Shown: positions 45,644-54,146 of the stretch, one piece after another
Layout: every line of letters starts with the position of its first letter
Position numbering within the stretch: position 1 is the stretch's first letter
Assembly: GCF_003234935.1 (NCBI RefSeq)
Contig: NZ_QKSB01000011.1
Span: forward strand, 29,031-93,030
DNA: 64,000 nt
Direction of reading: 5' to 3'
Source: Putridiphycobacter roseus
Lineage (GTDB): Bacteria > Bacteroidota > Bacteroidia > Flavobacteriales_D > Crocinitomicaceae
Made by a program: the position numbers and the translations under genes
The notes under the pieces: generated by a model
What the model was told of the DNA's origin: nothing
The model's input: only the letters and a program-made list of their open reading frames with translations
The model's database searches: none

Positions 45644-46324
45644 ATGGCTTTAATTTTAAACCTTGAAACTACCACCAAAGTGTGCTCTGTTTCTTTGGCA
45701 TTGAACGGTATAGAAATTGGTAAAATAGAAAGTAAAACAGAGAATTTTTCTCATTCTGAAAACCTGAACAATTTTATTGTCGCGTTAATGAATACTACTG
45801 CTTTTACTTTAAAAGATCTTGATGCAATTGCAGTAAGCGAAGGTCCTGGTTCTTATACAGGTTTAAGAATAGGTACTTCTACCGCTAAAGGATTGTGTTT
45901 TGGTTTAAATATTCCCTTAATAGCCATTAATTCTTTAGCTGCACTCGCACAATGTGCTAATAATAATGAGGTAGCACTGTTTTGTCCCATGTTCGACGCT
46001 AAAAGAATGGAGGTTTATGTTGCTTTGTTTGATGTCGATTATAAACTCGTTAGCCCGGTTGAAGCGAAAATAATTGAAGCAGATGCCTTTTCAGAATTTT
46101 TGGAAAATAAAAAGGTTTTATTCCTAGGACCAGGTGCTGAAAAATGTGATGGAACCATCCAGCATGTAAATGCTATTTTTGATTTGGAAACAGAAGTATC
46201 CGCAACGGGCATGAATAAATTATCGTTTGATAAATTTCAAAACAAAGACTTTGTAGATGTGGCGTATTTTGAGCCTTTTTATTTAAAAGATTTTATTGCA
46301 GGTAAACCTAAAAAGTTACTTTAA
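45644..46324 (+). CDS. tsaB: tRNA threonylcarbamoyladenosine protein TsaB
   Basis: TsaB is the scaffold partner of TsaD in t6A37 synthesis on ANN-decoding tRNAs. The 226-residue protein begins MALILNLETTTKVCSVSLALNG and has the signature AVSEGPGSYTGLRIGTSTAKGLCFGLNIPLIAINSLAAL near residue 65, and MFDAKRMEVYVALFD. The ATG at 45644 gives the family start; an in-frame TTG at 45629 lies inside the previous gene. The 3' end overlaps the DUF423 gene by 9 bp. Confidence 0.93.
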   Translation: MALILNLETTTKVCSVSLALNGIEIGKIESKTENFSHSENLNNFIVALMNTTAFTLKDLDAIAVSEGPGSYTGLRIGTSTAKGLCFGLNIPLIAINSLAALAQCANNNEVALFCPMFDAKRMEVYVALFDVDYKLVSPVEAKIIEADAFSEFLENKKVLFLGPGAEKCDGTIQHVNAIFDLETEVSATGMNKLSFDKFQNKDFVDVAYFEPFYLKDFIAGKPKKLL

Positions 46325-46696
46325 TCTTAATAATTTAATTCCCAGTATTCCCCAAGCTATAATCATTAATAGTCCGCCAACTGGCACAATGTGGACAAAA
46401 CTTTTTAAAGCCGGAACGATTTCGTGAAAGACATAAATAAATATATTACCTGAAAATAAAATGGTGCCGCTAATCAATAACCCGTAAACCCATTTTAAAT
46501 TTACCTTTAATCTATTGTCGTTAAGCCCTAATATGAGTAAGCCTAATCCAGAATATTGTAAATAGGTAACCCCTTTTTGAAAAGTTGCTATTAATGCTTC
46601 GTCTACTATTTTTTCTAAACTATGGGCAGCCATTGCACCAAGTATGATTGCTAAAAATATAAAAAAAACACCAGTGGTTACTATTCTCTTTTTCAT
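46316..46696 (-). CDS. DUF423 small membrane protein
   Basis: The 126-residue protein has four transmembrane helices and the DUF423 (YgdD-type) pattern: IFLAIILGAMAAHSLEKIVDE near the start, FQKGVTYLQYSGLGLLILG, and a glycine-rich PVGGLLMIIAWGILGI end. Function unknown. It starts 1 bp after the recN stop and closes the bamD-rpoZ-coaBC-porD-recN gene row. Confidence 0.85.
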   Translation of the reverse strand: MKKRIVTTGVFFIFLAIILGAMAAHSLEKIVDEALIATFQKGVTYLQYSGLGLLILGLNDNRLKVNLKWVYGLLISGTILFSGNIFIYVFHEIVPALKSFVHIVPVGGLLMIIAWGILGIKLLRLK

Positions 46697-46697
46697 C

Positions 46698-48350
46698 TTA
46701 GTTTAATAGGATTTTAGCATTTTCTATGGCCTTGTCTGTAATCGTCTCTCCACTCATCATTTTTGCTATTTCATGGATTCTTTCTTCTTTGTTTAAGGCG
46801 ACTACTTTGGTTGTGGTTCGATTATCCTCTGTAGATTTAAAAACATGGTAATGCGCTTTAGCCTTACTGGCAATTTGTGGTAAATGTGTGATGCTTATAA
46901 TTTGAGTGTTCAATCCCATATTGGTGAATAAAGCTGCCATCTTGGATGCTATTTCACCCGACACGCCGGTGTCAATTTCGTCAAAAATTAAAGTAGGTAA
47001 TTTTTTTATTTTGGCAGTTAATTTTAATATTGCCAACATAATTCTAGAAAGTTCACCACCAGATGCTGATTTGGAAATAGGTAAGAATTGACCGCCTAAA
47101 TTCGTTTTAACTAACATCTCTATATCATCAAATCCATTTTTATGAAGTTCTGTAACCGTATTTATGTCAATTTTAATGGCAGCATTTTCCATTCCCAAAT
47201 CTTTTAGTATTGCTTGGACCGCAATTTCAAATTTTGGTATGCTCTTTATTCTACCGTCATGGATTTTAGTAGCTGTTTTTTTTAAAGCAATGGTGATGCT
47301 TTTTATCACAGCTTCTAATTTTTCTATGTCGGTAGAAACACTTGAAAAATTTTGTATTTTATCTTCTAAGGATTGTTTGATCTCTAATAAGGATTCTCCT
47401 GTATTTACATTGTGCTTGTACATTAACCCATTGATTATTTCAATCTTTTCTTTGATTGCTTGGGCTTTCTCTTGATCTATTTCATCCGCATTTAATTCAT
47501 CTTCTACACATGCTTCAATATCTTTCAATTCTATTTCAACAGAAAGTAAACGGCTTTTTAAAGCTGCGTAACTGGTAGATAAGTTTTCTATTTTACTCAG
47601 TGCTTCAATGCCTTTTTTAGTTTCAAAAATGGGAGAACTAAGTTCAGCTTGCATTAGGTCCATCACTGTGCCTAATTGGTTTTGTATGTGTTCCCAGTTT
47701 TCCAGTTTTTCATGCTCCTTGAGTAACTGTGGAATGTCTATTTTTTCTAAATTAATTTTTTCAAACTCTTCAAATAAAAATAGGGTATAGTCCTCTTCTT
47801 TTCTGTTCTCAGCTTCTTGTTGCATCAATTCTTTTAATGCATGCTGGTGATTTTGTAAAGTGGTGTATTCTTTTTGATAGGCCTGCACTAAGTCAAGGTG
47901 ATTGGCGAAGATGTCAAGATTTATTAGCTGATATTGTTTGTCCAACAAATCAATTGTTTCGTGTTGGGTATGAATATTTATTATTTTATCCCCTAAACTT
48001 TTTAAGGTGGCTACATTTGTAGGGGTGTCATTAATAAACAACCTAGATTTACCTTGTGGGTTGATTTCTCTACGTACAATACTAAGGTCGTCATAATCTA
48101 TATTCCAATTTTCGAAATCTGCTTTTAAATCAAGTTCTTTTATATTGAATTCTGCTTCAATAATGCATTTTTGTTCGTTTCCTTTTAATGCACTATGATC
48201 CGCTCTTCCTCCTAACAAAAGATTTAAAGCTTTTAATAATATTGATTTTCCTGCACCCGTTTCTCCTGTAATGGCTACAAAACCATTTTCAAATTTAAGG
48301 TCCAAGTTATCAATCAGTGCGAAATTCGAAATGATTAACCGGTTTAACAT
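46698..48350 (-). CDS. recN: DNA repair protein RecN
   Basis: RecN is an SMC-like ATPase that holds DNA near double-strand breaks. The 550-residue protein has Walker A AITGETGAGKSILLKALNLLLGGRAD near residue 28, long coiled coils between about 150 and 370, the ABC signature SASGGELSRIMLAILKL near residue 430 and Walker B LPTLIFDEIDTGVSG near residue 458. It follows porD by 12 bp. Confidence 0.96.
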   Translation of the reverse strand: MLNRLIISNFALIDNLDLKFENGFVAITGETGAGKSILLKALNLLLGGRADHSALKGNEQKCIIEAEFNIKELDLKADFENWNIDYDDLSIVRREINPQGKSRLFINDTPTNVATLKSLGDKIINIHTQHETIDLLDKQYQLINLDIFANHLDLVQAYQKEYTTLQNHQHALKELMQQEAENRKEEDYTLFLFEEFEKINLEKIDIPQLLKEHEKLENWEHIQNQLGTVMDLMQAELSSPIFETKKGIEALSKIENLSTSYAALKSRLLSVEIELKDIEACVEDELNADEIDQEKAQAIKEKIEIINGLMYKHNVNTGESLLEIKQSLEDKIQNFSSVSTDIEKLEAVIKSITIALKKTATKIHDGRIKSIPKFEIAVQAILKDLGMENAAIKIDINTVTELHKNGFDDIEMLVKTNLGGQFLPISKSASGGELSRIMLAILKLTAKIKKLPTLIFDEIDTGVSGEIASKMAALFTNMGLNTQIISITHLPQIASKAKAHYHVFKSTEDNRTTTKVVALNKEERIHEIAKMMSGETITDKAIENAKILLN

Positions 48351-48362
48351 AATATTTTGGAA

Positions 48363-49265
48363 TTATAAAATACTTTCGTATTTGGATGCATTGATAGGAT
48401 CTAGCCTTTTTAATATATTGACTGCTGCATTTTTCACCCCATTGTCTGCTTGTGAAAATAAGGATATTAATTCTGTCGATTTTGTATTAAAAAATACTTG
48501 CAAATTAACCGATCCAGGTCTTGATCTATTTACACGGTCTAATGCGTTAATGCTTTGAAGAATTACTTGTCTAGCTTTTTCAGGATCAGAATACATCACG
48601 TCAAAACCTAGTCTATGGTAATTGTAGTAGGTGGCTCTGATTGGTTCGAACAAAGATTGCAGTGCGTTGTCAACTATATAATAACGTGTATCTCTAGATC
48701 CTTTTTTATTTGGATCCCAGTCGGAAGAGGTTAAGTGTTGCGCATTGTTTGCTACTTGTTGGGCTTTTACAAAATAAGACGTGCCACCTTTTAATGAAAA
48801 ACTATCATAATCATATCCCAATACCATGTAAGCATAAAAAGCAAGTATGGATGTTAAGTTTGATCTAAATCTATCTACAGAAAATAATAGAGCCGTATTT
48901 CTAAGGTAAACGATATCAAAGTTTTTATCAATATGGTTAAAAGTTGTGGTGTTATAACTAGTGTTGTAAACTGGTCGTGTAGACTGTATTTGAATTTGTC
49001 CACTAAAACCATCTGTTCCGTTTTTAGCGGTAATTGTAATCAATATACTTACATTTATTCTTTCTTCAATTTCAAATAAATCATCAGTCCATACCGTCGT
49101 ATTCATGAATTCTGTAATGTTATTTTCTAAGTCAGAAAATATTTCTTTATCGTTTGCTGTCGCAGAAAAGTCAGGTGTACTTGTAACGGTTACTTGGCAA
49201 TTTAATTCTTGTCCAATTACTAAATTGGTTAGTATAATGAATATTGAAAAAATAAGTGTTTTCAT
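48363..49265 (-). CDS. porD: Type IX secretion system protein PorD (DUF4835)
   Basis: The 300-residue protein has a signal peptide (ending LVIGQELNCQVTV) and the DUF4835/PorD pattern: TEFMNTTVWTDDLFEIEERIN near residue 55, FSGQIQIQSTRPVYNTSYNT near residue 90, and LAFYAYMVLGYDYDSFSLKGG near residue 140. PorD is required for T9SS function in Porphyromonas, role unclear. Its start overlaps the coaBC stop (ATGA). Confidence 0.9.
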   Translation of the reverse strand: MKTLIFSIFIILTNLVIGQELNCQVTVTSTPDFSATANDKEIFSDLENNITEFMNTTVWTDDLFEIEERINVSILITITAKNGTDGFSGQIQIQSTRPVYNTSYNTTTFNHIDKNFDIVYLRNTALLFSVDRFRSNLTSILAFYAYMVLGYDYDSFSLKGGTSYFVKAQQVANNAQHLTSSDWDPNKKGSRDTRYYIVDNALQSLFEPIRATYYNYHRLGFDVMYSDPEKARQVILQSINALDRVNRSRPGSVNLQVFFNTKSTELISLFSQADNGVKNAAVNILKRLDPINASKYESIL

Positions 49266-50464
49266 GCAGTAAAATCGGTTTCAATTTCATTGAGGATATC
49301 TTTAGCCATCAATGATTTTTGTTTTAACTCAAAATTAATTAAAATATTGTTCGGTTTAATAAAAGTAACCTTATTCGTGTCGTATCCAAATCCAGCATTT
49401 TTATCTCTTAATGAATTCAAGACAAGTAAGTCTAGATTTTTCCGGTCTAATTTACCTCTCGCATTTTCAATTTCGTTGTTGGTTTCTAAGGCAAATCCAA
49501 CTAAATATTGTTTGCTTGTTTTTTGCGTACCTGCCCAAGCTAATATGTCTGGGTTTTTTACCAAATCAATCGACATTTCATCTGATTTCTTTTTGATCTT
49601 TTCTATTGCCATATTTGCAGGTCTATAATCAGCAACTGCAGCACTAAATATTCCTATAGATGAATCGGACCAGTTAGCTTGAACAACTTTAAACATATCT
49701 GCAGCTGTAGTTACACGTATAACGTTTACTGCTGGATTTAACGGAGAATGAATGGATGGTCCAAGCACGAGTGTAACTGCTGCTCCTCTGTTGGCACATT
49801 CATCTGCTAAAATTACACCTGTTTTTCCACTAGAGTGGTTACCAATAAATCTAACCGGATCAATAGACTCATAAGTCGGTCCACCTGTAATCAATATTTT
49901 TTTTCCCTTCAAATTACTTTGGATGCTAAAATGGGCTACAATTTCAGCTGCAATTTGTTCCGGCTCTTCCATTCTGCCTTTTCCCTCTAAGCCACTCGCT
50001 AAAGCACCTGCAGTAGGGGCAATGATTTTATTACCGTAAGCACTTAATTTGTTCAAGTTTTCTGTGGTAGAACCATGTTTAAACATGTCTAAATCCATAG
50101 CGGGTGCCACCCATACCGGACAACGCGCAGAAAGATATGTCGCCAACAATAAATTGTCCGCTTGTCCACTCGCGAGTTTGGATAGTGTGTTTGCTGTTAA
50201 TGGTGCAATAATAAATAGATCTGCCCACAACCCTAACTCTACATGATTCTCCCATTCTCCATTTTCATTTTTAACAAACTCAAATGAAACTGGATTTTTA
50301 GAAAGTGTAGCTAGTGTAAGTGGGGTAATAAAACCAGTAGAGGCAGGAGTCATGATTACTTTGACTTCTGCCTCTAATTTGATTAATTCTCTTACTAATA
50401 TTGCAGTTTTATAGGCAGCTATGCTTCCTGTTACCCCTACCAATATTTTTTTACCCAATAACAA
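49262..50464 (-). CDS. coaBC: Bifunctional phosphopantothenoylcysteine decarboxylase/synthetase
   Basis: CoaBC performs two steps of coenzyme A synthesis. The 400-residue protein has the CoaC flavoprotein half (KKILVGVTGSIAAYKTAILVREL; NTLSKLASGQADNLL; VWVAPAMDLDMF) and the CoaB half from about residue 185 (KKILITGGPTYESIDPVRFIGNHSSGKTG; AAVADYRPA; KNPDILAW). It is placed between rpoZ and porD with 8-bp and overlapping junctions. Confidence 0.96.
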   Translation of the reverse strand: MLLGKKILVGVTGSIAAYKTAILVRELIKLEAEVKVIMTPASTGFITPLTLATLSKNPVSFEFVKNENGEWENHVELGLWADLFIIAPLTANTLSKLASGQADNLLLATYLSARCPVWVAPAMDLDMFKHGSTTENLNKLSAYGNKIIAPTAGALASGLEGKGRMEEPEQIAAEIVAHFSIQSNLKGKKILITGGPTYESIDPVRFIGNHSSGKTGVILADECANRGAAVTLVLGPSIHSPLNPAVNVIRVTTAADMFKVVQANWSDSSIGIFSAAVADYRPANMAIEKIKKKSDEMSIDLVKNPDILAWAGTQKTSKQYLVGFALETNNEIENARGKLDRKNLDLLVLNSLRDKNAGFGYDTNKVTFIKPNNILINFELKQKSLMAKDILNEIETDFTA

Positions 50465-50472
50465 TTGAATAA

Positions 50473-50823
50473 TTATTTGGTAGCTACATCAGCACCGTTT
50501 GGATCTTTTAAATACATTTTGTTTTCAATAAATTCTTGAATCGCAATCATTGCTGGTTTTGGCAATTGCTCATAAAATTTAGAGATTTCAATTTGCTCTC
50601 TGTTTTCAAAAATTTCTTCCAAATTATCAGTAGTTGAAGCAAATTCAGCTAATTTTGCTATTAACTCTTCCTTCACTTCTGAACTAATCTGATCCGCTCT
50701 CATTGAAATCGCAGCAATAGATTTGTAAATGTTTCCAGTGTGATCATCTAAAAATTCTACATCTCTTGTGATGGTTGAACGCTCAGCATTTGTGTTTTTG
50801 TAACTTATACTCATTTCTTTCAA
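50473..50823 (-). CDS. rpoZ: RNA polymerase omega-subunit-like protein (Bacteroidota RpoZ)
   Basis: The protein of about 113-116 residues (alternative starts at 50823 and 50814) carries the Rpb6/omega pattern in diverged Bacteroidota form: TGNIYKSIAAISMRADQISSEVKEELIAKLAEF near residue 30, where the RAxQI core is the omega hallmark. It would help assemble the beta-prime subunit. Position between bamD and coaBC is the usual one in this phylum. Confidence 0.85.
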   Translation of the reverse strand: MKEMSISYKNTNAERSTITRDVEFLDDHTGNIYKSIAAISMRADQISSEVKEELIAKLAEFASTTDNLEEIFENREQIEISKFYEQLPKPAMIAIQEFIENKMYLKDPNGADVATK

Positions 50824-50830
50824 TTTAAAA

Positions 50831-51637
50831 CTAACTGTTTTGACCGTTAATTATTTTTTCCACTTTCTTATTTAAAACAGACAATTCTTTGACATATTTA
50901 GAATTTGGAAATTGGCTTACAAATTTACGATAAGTTTTCGTTGTTTCATTGAATCTCTTCATTTTTTTAGACTCAATACTGTTAATAGCTAACAAATAAC
51001 TGCTTTTTACCAATAAATACATGGTTTCTTCTCTGTATCGTGTGCCTGGAAAGTCGGCTAAATGAATTTCGAAAGCCGTTAGTGCTGCTTTGTAATTCTC
51101 CGTTTTGTAATAAAGTTTTGCAGATTCAAATTGCTTCGTTTCTATTTTGTAATTGAGTTTGTCCATGATCTTATTACAAGAATCAATTAAACTGCTTTTT
51201 GGATGCATGTCTATAAATATCTGTAACTGATCTAAAGCGTTTAAGGTTTCTGTTTGGTCTAAGCTATAATCTGGGGAATTGTTAACCGAACAAATGGCAC
51301 TTAAAAATTGGCATTCTTCTGCATGTACACTACTAGGATATTGATTGATAAATCGTCTAAAATAATAGGAAGCTAAATAATAGTCGTCTAAATAGTAATT
51401 AGACATACAATAATAGTAGTACAGCTTTTCTCCATCTGCCGACAATTTAAAATAAGGAATAATATCTTCTAAAACTGCAGCTGAATTTTCATATTGCTTG
51501 GTTTCATAATATTCAATTGCTCGTTTCTTTTTGAAAACTTGGTCTTCACTTTTCATTACCTTGTTAAAGTCCGAACAAGCTGTTAAACTTACTATAAATG
51601 CGAAGACTAAAATAATTTTTACCGATTTTTGTTTCAT
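50831..51637 (-). CDS. bamD: Outer-membrane assembly lipoprotein BamD
   Basis: BamD is the essential lipoprotein of the BAM complex that inserts outer-membrane barrels. The protein of about 268 residues has a lipobox (VSLTAC), then helical TPR-like repeats (KRAIEYYETKQYENSAAVLEDI; YLASYYFRRFINQYPSSVHAEECQFLSAICSV; YKAALTAFEIHLADFPGTRYREE). The ATG at 51637, directly before a lipoprotein signal, is used in place of an upstream in-frame ATG at 51679 that lies upstream of the likely promoter element. Confidence 0.92.
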   Translation of the reverse strand: MKQKSVKIILVFAFIVSLTACSDFNKVMKSEDQVFKKKRAIEYYETKQYENSAAVLEDIIPYFKLSADGEKLYYYYCMSNYYLDDYYLASYYFRRFINQYPSSVHAEECQFLSAICSVNNSPDYSLDQTETLNALDQLQIFIDMHPKSSLIDSCNKIMDKLNYKIETKQFESAKLYYKTENYKAALTAFEIHLADFPGTRYREETMYLLVKSSYLLAINSIESKKMKRFNETTKTYRKFVSQFPNSKYVKELSVLNKKVEKIINGQNS

Positions 51638-51646
51638 AATGCTCGG

Positions 51647-51680
51647 CAAATATACGCTTTGATTTGTTAAAATATGCAAA
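51647..51680 (-). promoter_or_regulatory. Promoter of the bamD operon
   Basis: Minus strand: TTTG (51680-51677), a 22-bp spacer and TATATTTG (51654-51647). Transcription would begin within a few bases of the bamD ATG at 51637, so the 5' leader should be very short or absent. Confidence 0.65.
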
Positions 51681-51726
51681 TATTTAAGCGGTTAAACTAA
51701 AAAATGTGAATAAAAAGTCCCCATTT

Positions 51727-51759
51727 TTGGGTGAAAAAAGAATTTTACTCCTACTTTCG
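51727..51759 (+). promoter_or_regulatory. Possible promoter of the SPT-like gene
   Basis: TTG (51727-51729), 22-bp spacer and TACTTTCG (51752-51759), one mismatch from TAnnTTTG. A 6-bp hairpin ATCCGC-TAT-GCGGAT (51771-51785) follows in the leader, 12 bp before the ATG. Confidence 0.5.
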
Positions 51760-51797
51760 CACCTTAGTGTATCCGCTATGCGGATTAAATAAAAATT

Positions 51798-53060
51798 ATG
51801 GCAAAAGATATTTTTGAAAGAATTAAGGAGAATAGAGGACCTTTAGGACAACATGCCAAAGGTGTTCATGGCTATTTTACTTTTCCTAAATTAGAAGGCG
51901 AAATAGGAAATAAAATGTTATTTAGAGGCAAAGAATGTTTGGTTTGGAGTGTCAATAATTATTTGGGACTTGCCAATGCGCCAGAAGTGAGAAAGGTAGA
52001 TGCTGATGCTTCTAAAGAATGGGGACTTGCATACCCAATGGGGTCGAGAATGATGACTGGTCAAACTTCAGAGCATGAAGCACTAGAAGCAGAACTTTCT
52101 GATTTTATGAAGAAAGAAGATACCATCTTGTTAAACTTCGGTTACCAAGGTATGTTATCTGCAATCGATTGTTTAGTAGATAGAAAAGATGTTATTGTTT
52201 ACGATAGTGAATCTCACGCTTGTATTATTGATGGGGTACGTTTACATGCTGGAAAAAGATTTGTGTTTCAACACAATGATATGGAAAGTTTTGAAAAACA
52301 AATGGACCGTGCAACTAAATTAGTAGCAGATACTGAAGGTGGTATTATGGTAATTACTGAAGGTGTATTCGGTATGGCAGGCGATCAAGGTGAATTAAAA
52401 AAATTAATCGAGTATAGAAAAAACGGTAAATATGACTTCCGTTTATTTGTTGATGATGCTCACGGTTTTGGTACATTAGGTGAAACTGGTATGGGAACAG
52501 GTGAACACCAAGGTTGTCATGATGGAATTGATATTTACTTTGGTACTTTCGCCAAGTCTATGGCTTCCATTGGTGCTTTTATCTCAGCGACAGAAGATAT
52601 CATTGAGTATTTAAGGTATAATATGAGATCTCAAGTTTTTGCTAAGTCCTTGCCAATGCCGCTAGTGGTTGGTGCAAGAAAAAGACTTGAAATGTTGAGA
52701 ACACAACCGGAACATAAAGAGAATTTATGGAAAATTGCGACTGCTTTGCAAACTGGTCTAAAAGAAAATAATTTCAATATAGGAAGAACAAATACAGCAG
52801 TAACCCCTGTGTTTTTATCTGGAACTTTAGCAGAAGCGACAAATGTTACTTTTGATTTAAGAGAAAATTATAATATTTTCTGCTCCATTGTAGTGTATCC
52901 TGTGGTGCCTAAAGATGTAATCATGTTGCGTTTAATACCAACTGCTTCTCATACTTTAGAAGATGTTTCTTATACTATTGAAACTTTTAAGAAAATTCAA
53001 GAAGGTTTATCCGCTGGAAAATATAAAGCAGATACTTTAAAACAAGTAGAAACGGATTAA
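51798..53060 (+). CDS. Serine-palmitoyltransferase-like alpha-oxoamine synthase
   Basis: The 420-residue PLP enzyme belongs to the family of serine palmitoyltransferase, KBL and BioF, which condense an amino acid with an acyl-CoA. The PLP lysine is Lys253 in FGTFAKSMASIGAF, with VDDAHGFGTLG near residue 220, SESHACIIDGVR near residue 135 and SVNNYLGLA near residue 52. The N-terminal helix and IFCSIVVYPVVPKDVIMLRLIPTASHT fit the Bacteroidota SPT-like group, so sphingolipid base synthesis is most likely; BioF-like activity cannot be excluded. Followed by a strong terminator. Confidence 0.82.
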   Translation: MAKDIFERIKENRGPLGQHAKGVHGYFTFPKLEGEIGNKMLFRGKECLVWSVNNYLGLANAPEVRKVDADASKEWGLAYPMGSRMMTGQTSEHEALEAELSDFMKKEDTILLNFGYQGMLSAIDCLVDRKDVIVYDSESHACIIDGVRLHAGKRFVFQHNDMESFEKQMDRATKLVADTEGGIMVITEGVFGMAGDQGELKKLIEYRKNGKYDFRLFVDDAHGFGTLGETGMGTGEHQGCHDGIDIYFGTFAKSMASIGAFISATEDIIEYLRYNMRSQVFAKSLPMPLVVGARKRLEMLRTQPEHKENLWKIATALQTGLKENNFNIGRTNTAVTPVFLSGTLAEATNVTFDLRENYNIFCSIVVYPVVPKDVIMLRLIPTASHTLEDVSYTIETFKKIQEGLSAGKYKADTLKQVETD

Positions 53061-53077
53061 AATAACGTATATTTTTT

Positions 53078-53114
53078 AAAAAAAAAGGTTGCTATTTTAG
53101 CAACCTTTTTTTTT
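53078..53114. terminator. Terminator after the SPT-like gene
   Basis: Stem AAAGGTTGC / GCAACCTTT with a 7-nt loop and long A and T tracts; usable in both directions between convergent genes. Confidence 0.92.
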
Positions 53115-53117
53115 GTC

Positions 53118-53372
53118 CTAATTTATTAAGGTACATTCAATTTTCACATTGTTTTTGTTATCGGGTGTAGCGTCGTATAGATTATTACCCAAACAACTAG
53201 TTTCCGCTTTGGAAGGTGTGTCTTTAATCTCGAAAGTGTAATATTCAATGTAGACCTGGGTTGACATGTTTTCACTAAAAGTTTTGGTTTCTGTACAGTC
53301 ACATTGATAATCCTTTTTACAGGATAAGCATAGCCCAGCAAGTATTGTTAAAGTTAAAATGTATTTTATCAT
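53118..53372 (-). CDS. Small lipoprotein, unknown
   Basis: About 84 residues with a lipobox (LAGLCLSCKKDY) and a short Cys-containing tail (YQCDCTETK ... TSCLGNNLYD ... IECTLIN) with four further cysteines that could form disulfides. An earlier in-frame start at 53441 would place the reading frame in the neighbouring terminator, so the ATG at 53372 is used. No family recognised. Confidence 0.6.
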   Translation of the reverse strand: MIKYILTLTILAGLCLSCKKDYQCDCTETKTFSENMSTQVYIEYYTFEIKDTPSKAETSCLGNNLYDATPDNKNNVKIECTLIN

Positions 53373-53428
53373 ATTAATTGTTTCTATTTCAAACGAGTAT
53401 TCAGAAATATGCGTTGGGTGTATTGTAT

Positions 53429-53465
53429 AAAAAAAGCCCATTGGACATCCAATAGGCTTTTTTTA
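53429..53465. terminator. Terminator downstream of the DUF4920 gene
   Basis: Stem GCC-ATTGG / CCAAT-GGC with a 4-nt loop and T/A tracts on both sides, 17 bp after the stop of the minus-strand gene. Confidence 0.88.
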
Positions 53466-53481
53466 TAATCTGTTACGCTTC

Positions 53482-54060
53482 TTAGTCTTTAATCAATATG
53501 GATAAACAATCAAATGATAAATCAATTTTGTCTTCTGTTATCGCATCATAATCGGCTTGATTAATTTCATCCCCTGCTTGTGCAGCATCATCCAATAAAT
53601 GTTTTTGAAAATCAACGGTTAATGTATCTGTCACTAGATTACCGTAAAGTATTGCTGCTTTACCTGCTGAAGTTTCAATTGGAATGGTGAAATGATCTCT
53701 AAAGAATACCATGATGTTTTCATCTGCTGATTTTTTAAAGTTAATCCAACATCCCGCTTTTTGACATACTTCATTAATGTCTACTGCTACTTTGCCTTCA
53801 AAAGAACCAGTATTGTCAAATTGCGTCATCATTTCTTCTATGTTTACTGCTCCTGTTGCATCAACGTCTTCTAAACCATAAAGTGTATATGCCCCTTTAG
53901 TAACACCATTAAATGCTAATTCATTTACAGGCTCCTCTTCCATCACTGCTACTGCTTCTGTTACAGTAGAATCTACATTCACTTCTTCTTTTGTTGTGTT
54001 GGAATCACAACTTGCTACCATTAATCCAGTGGCAAAAATGCCAATCATTACTTTTTTCAT
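53482..54060 (-). CDS. DUF4920-type lipoprotein
   Basis: The 192-residue protein has a lipobox (GLMVASC, Cys19), a low-complexity acidic linker, then KVAVDINEVCQKAGCWINFK near residue 90 and IMVFFRDHFTIPI, the core of DUF4920. The family resembles metal- or cofactor-related periplasmic proteins through its C-x4-CW motif, but its function is not established. A single gene divergent from the RprXY-like pair. Confidence 0.8.
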   Translation of the reverse strand: MKKVMIGIFATGLMVASCDSNTTKEEVNVDSTVTEAVAVMEEEPVNELAFNGVTKGAYTLYGLEDVDATGAVNIEEMMTQFDNTGSFEGKVAVDINEVCQKAGCWINFKKSADENIMVFFRDHFTIPIETSAGKAAILYGNLVTDTLTVDFQKHLLDDAAQAGDEINQADYDAITEDKIDLSFDCLSILIKD

Positions 54061-54146
54061 GCTATTTTTATTTTTTACAAATATATATAGTAAACATTAA
54101 ATAAAAATCAACATTTAGTCTCAATGTTTTTTTCTAATTTTAACTG

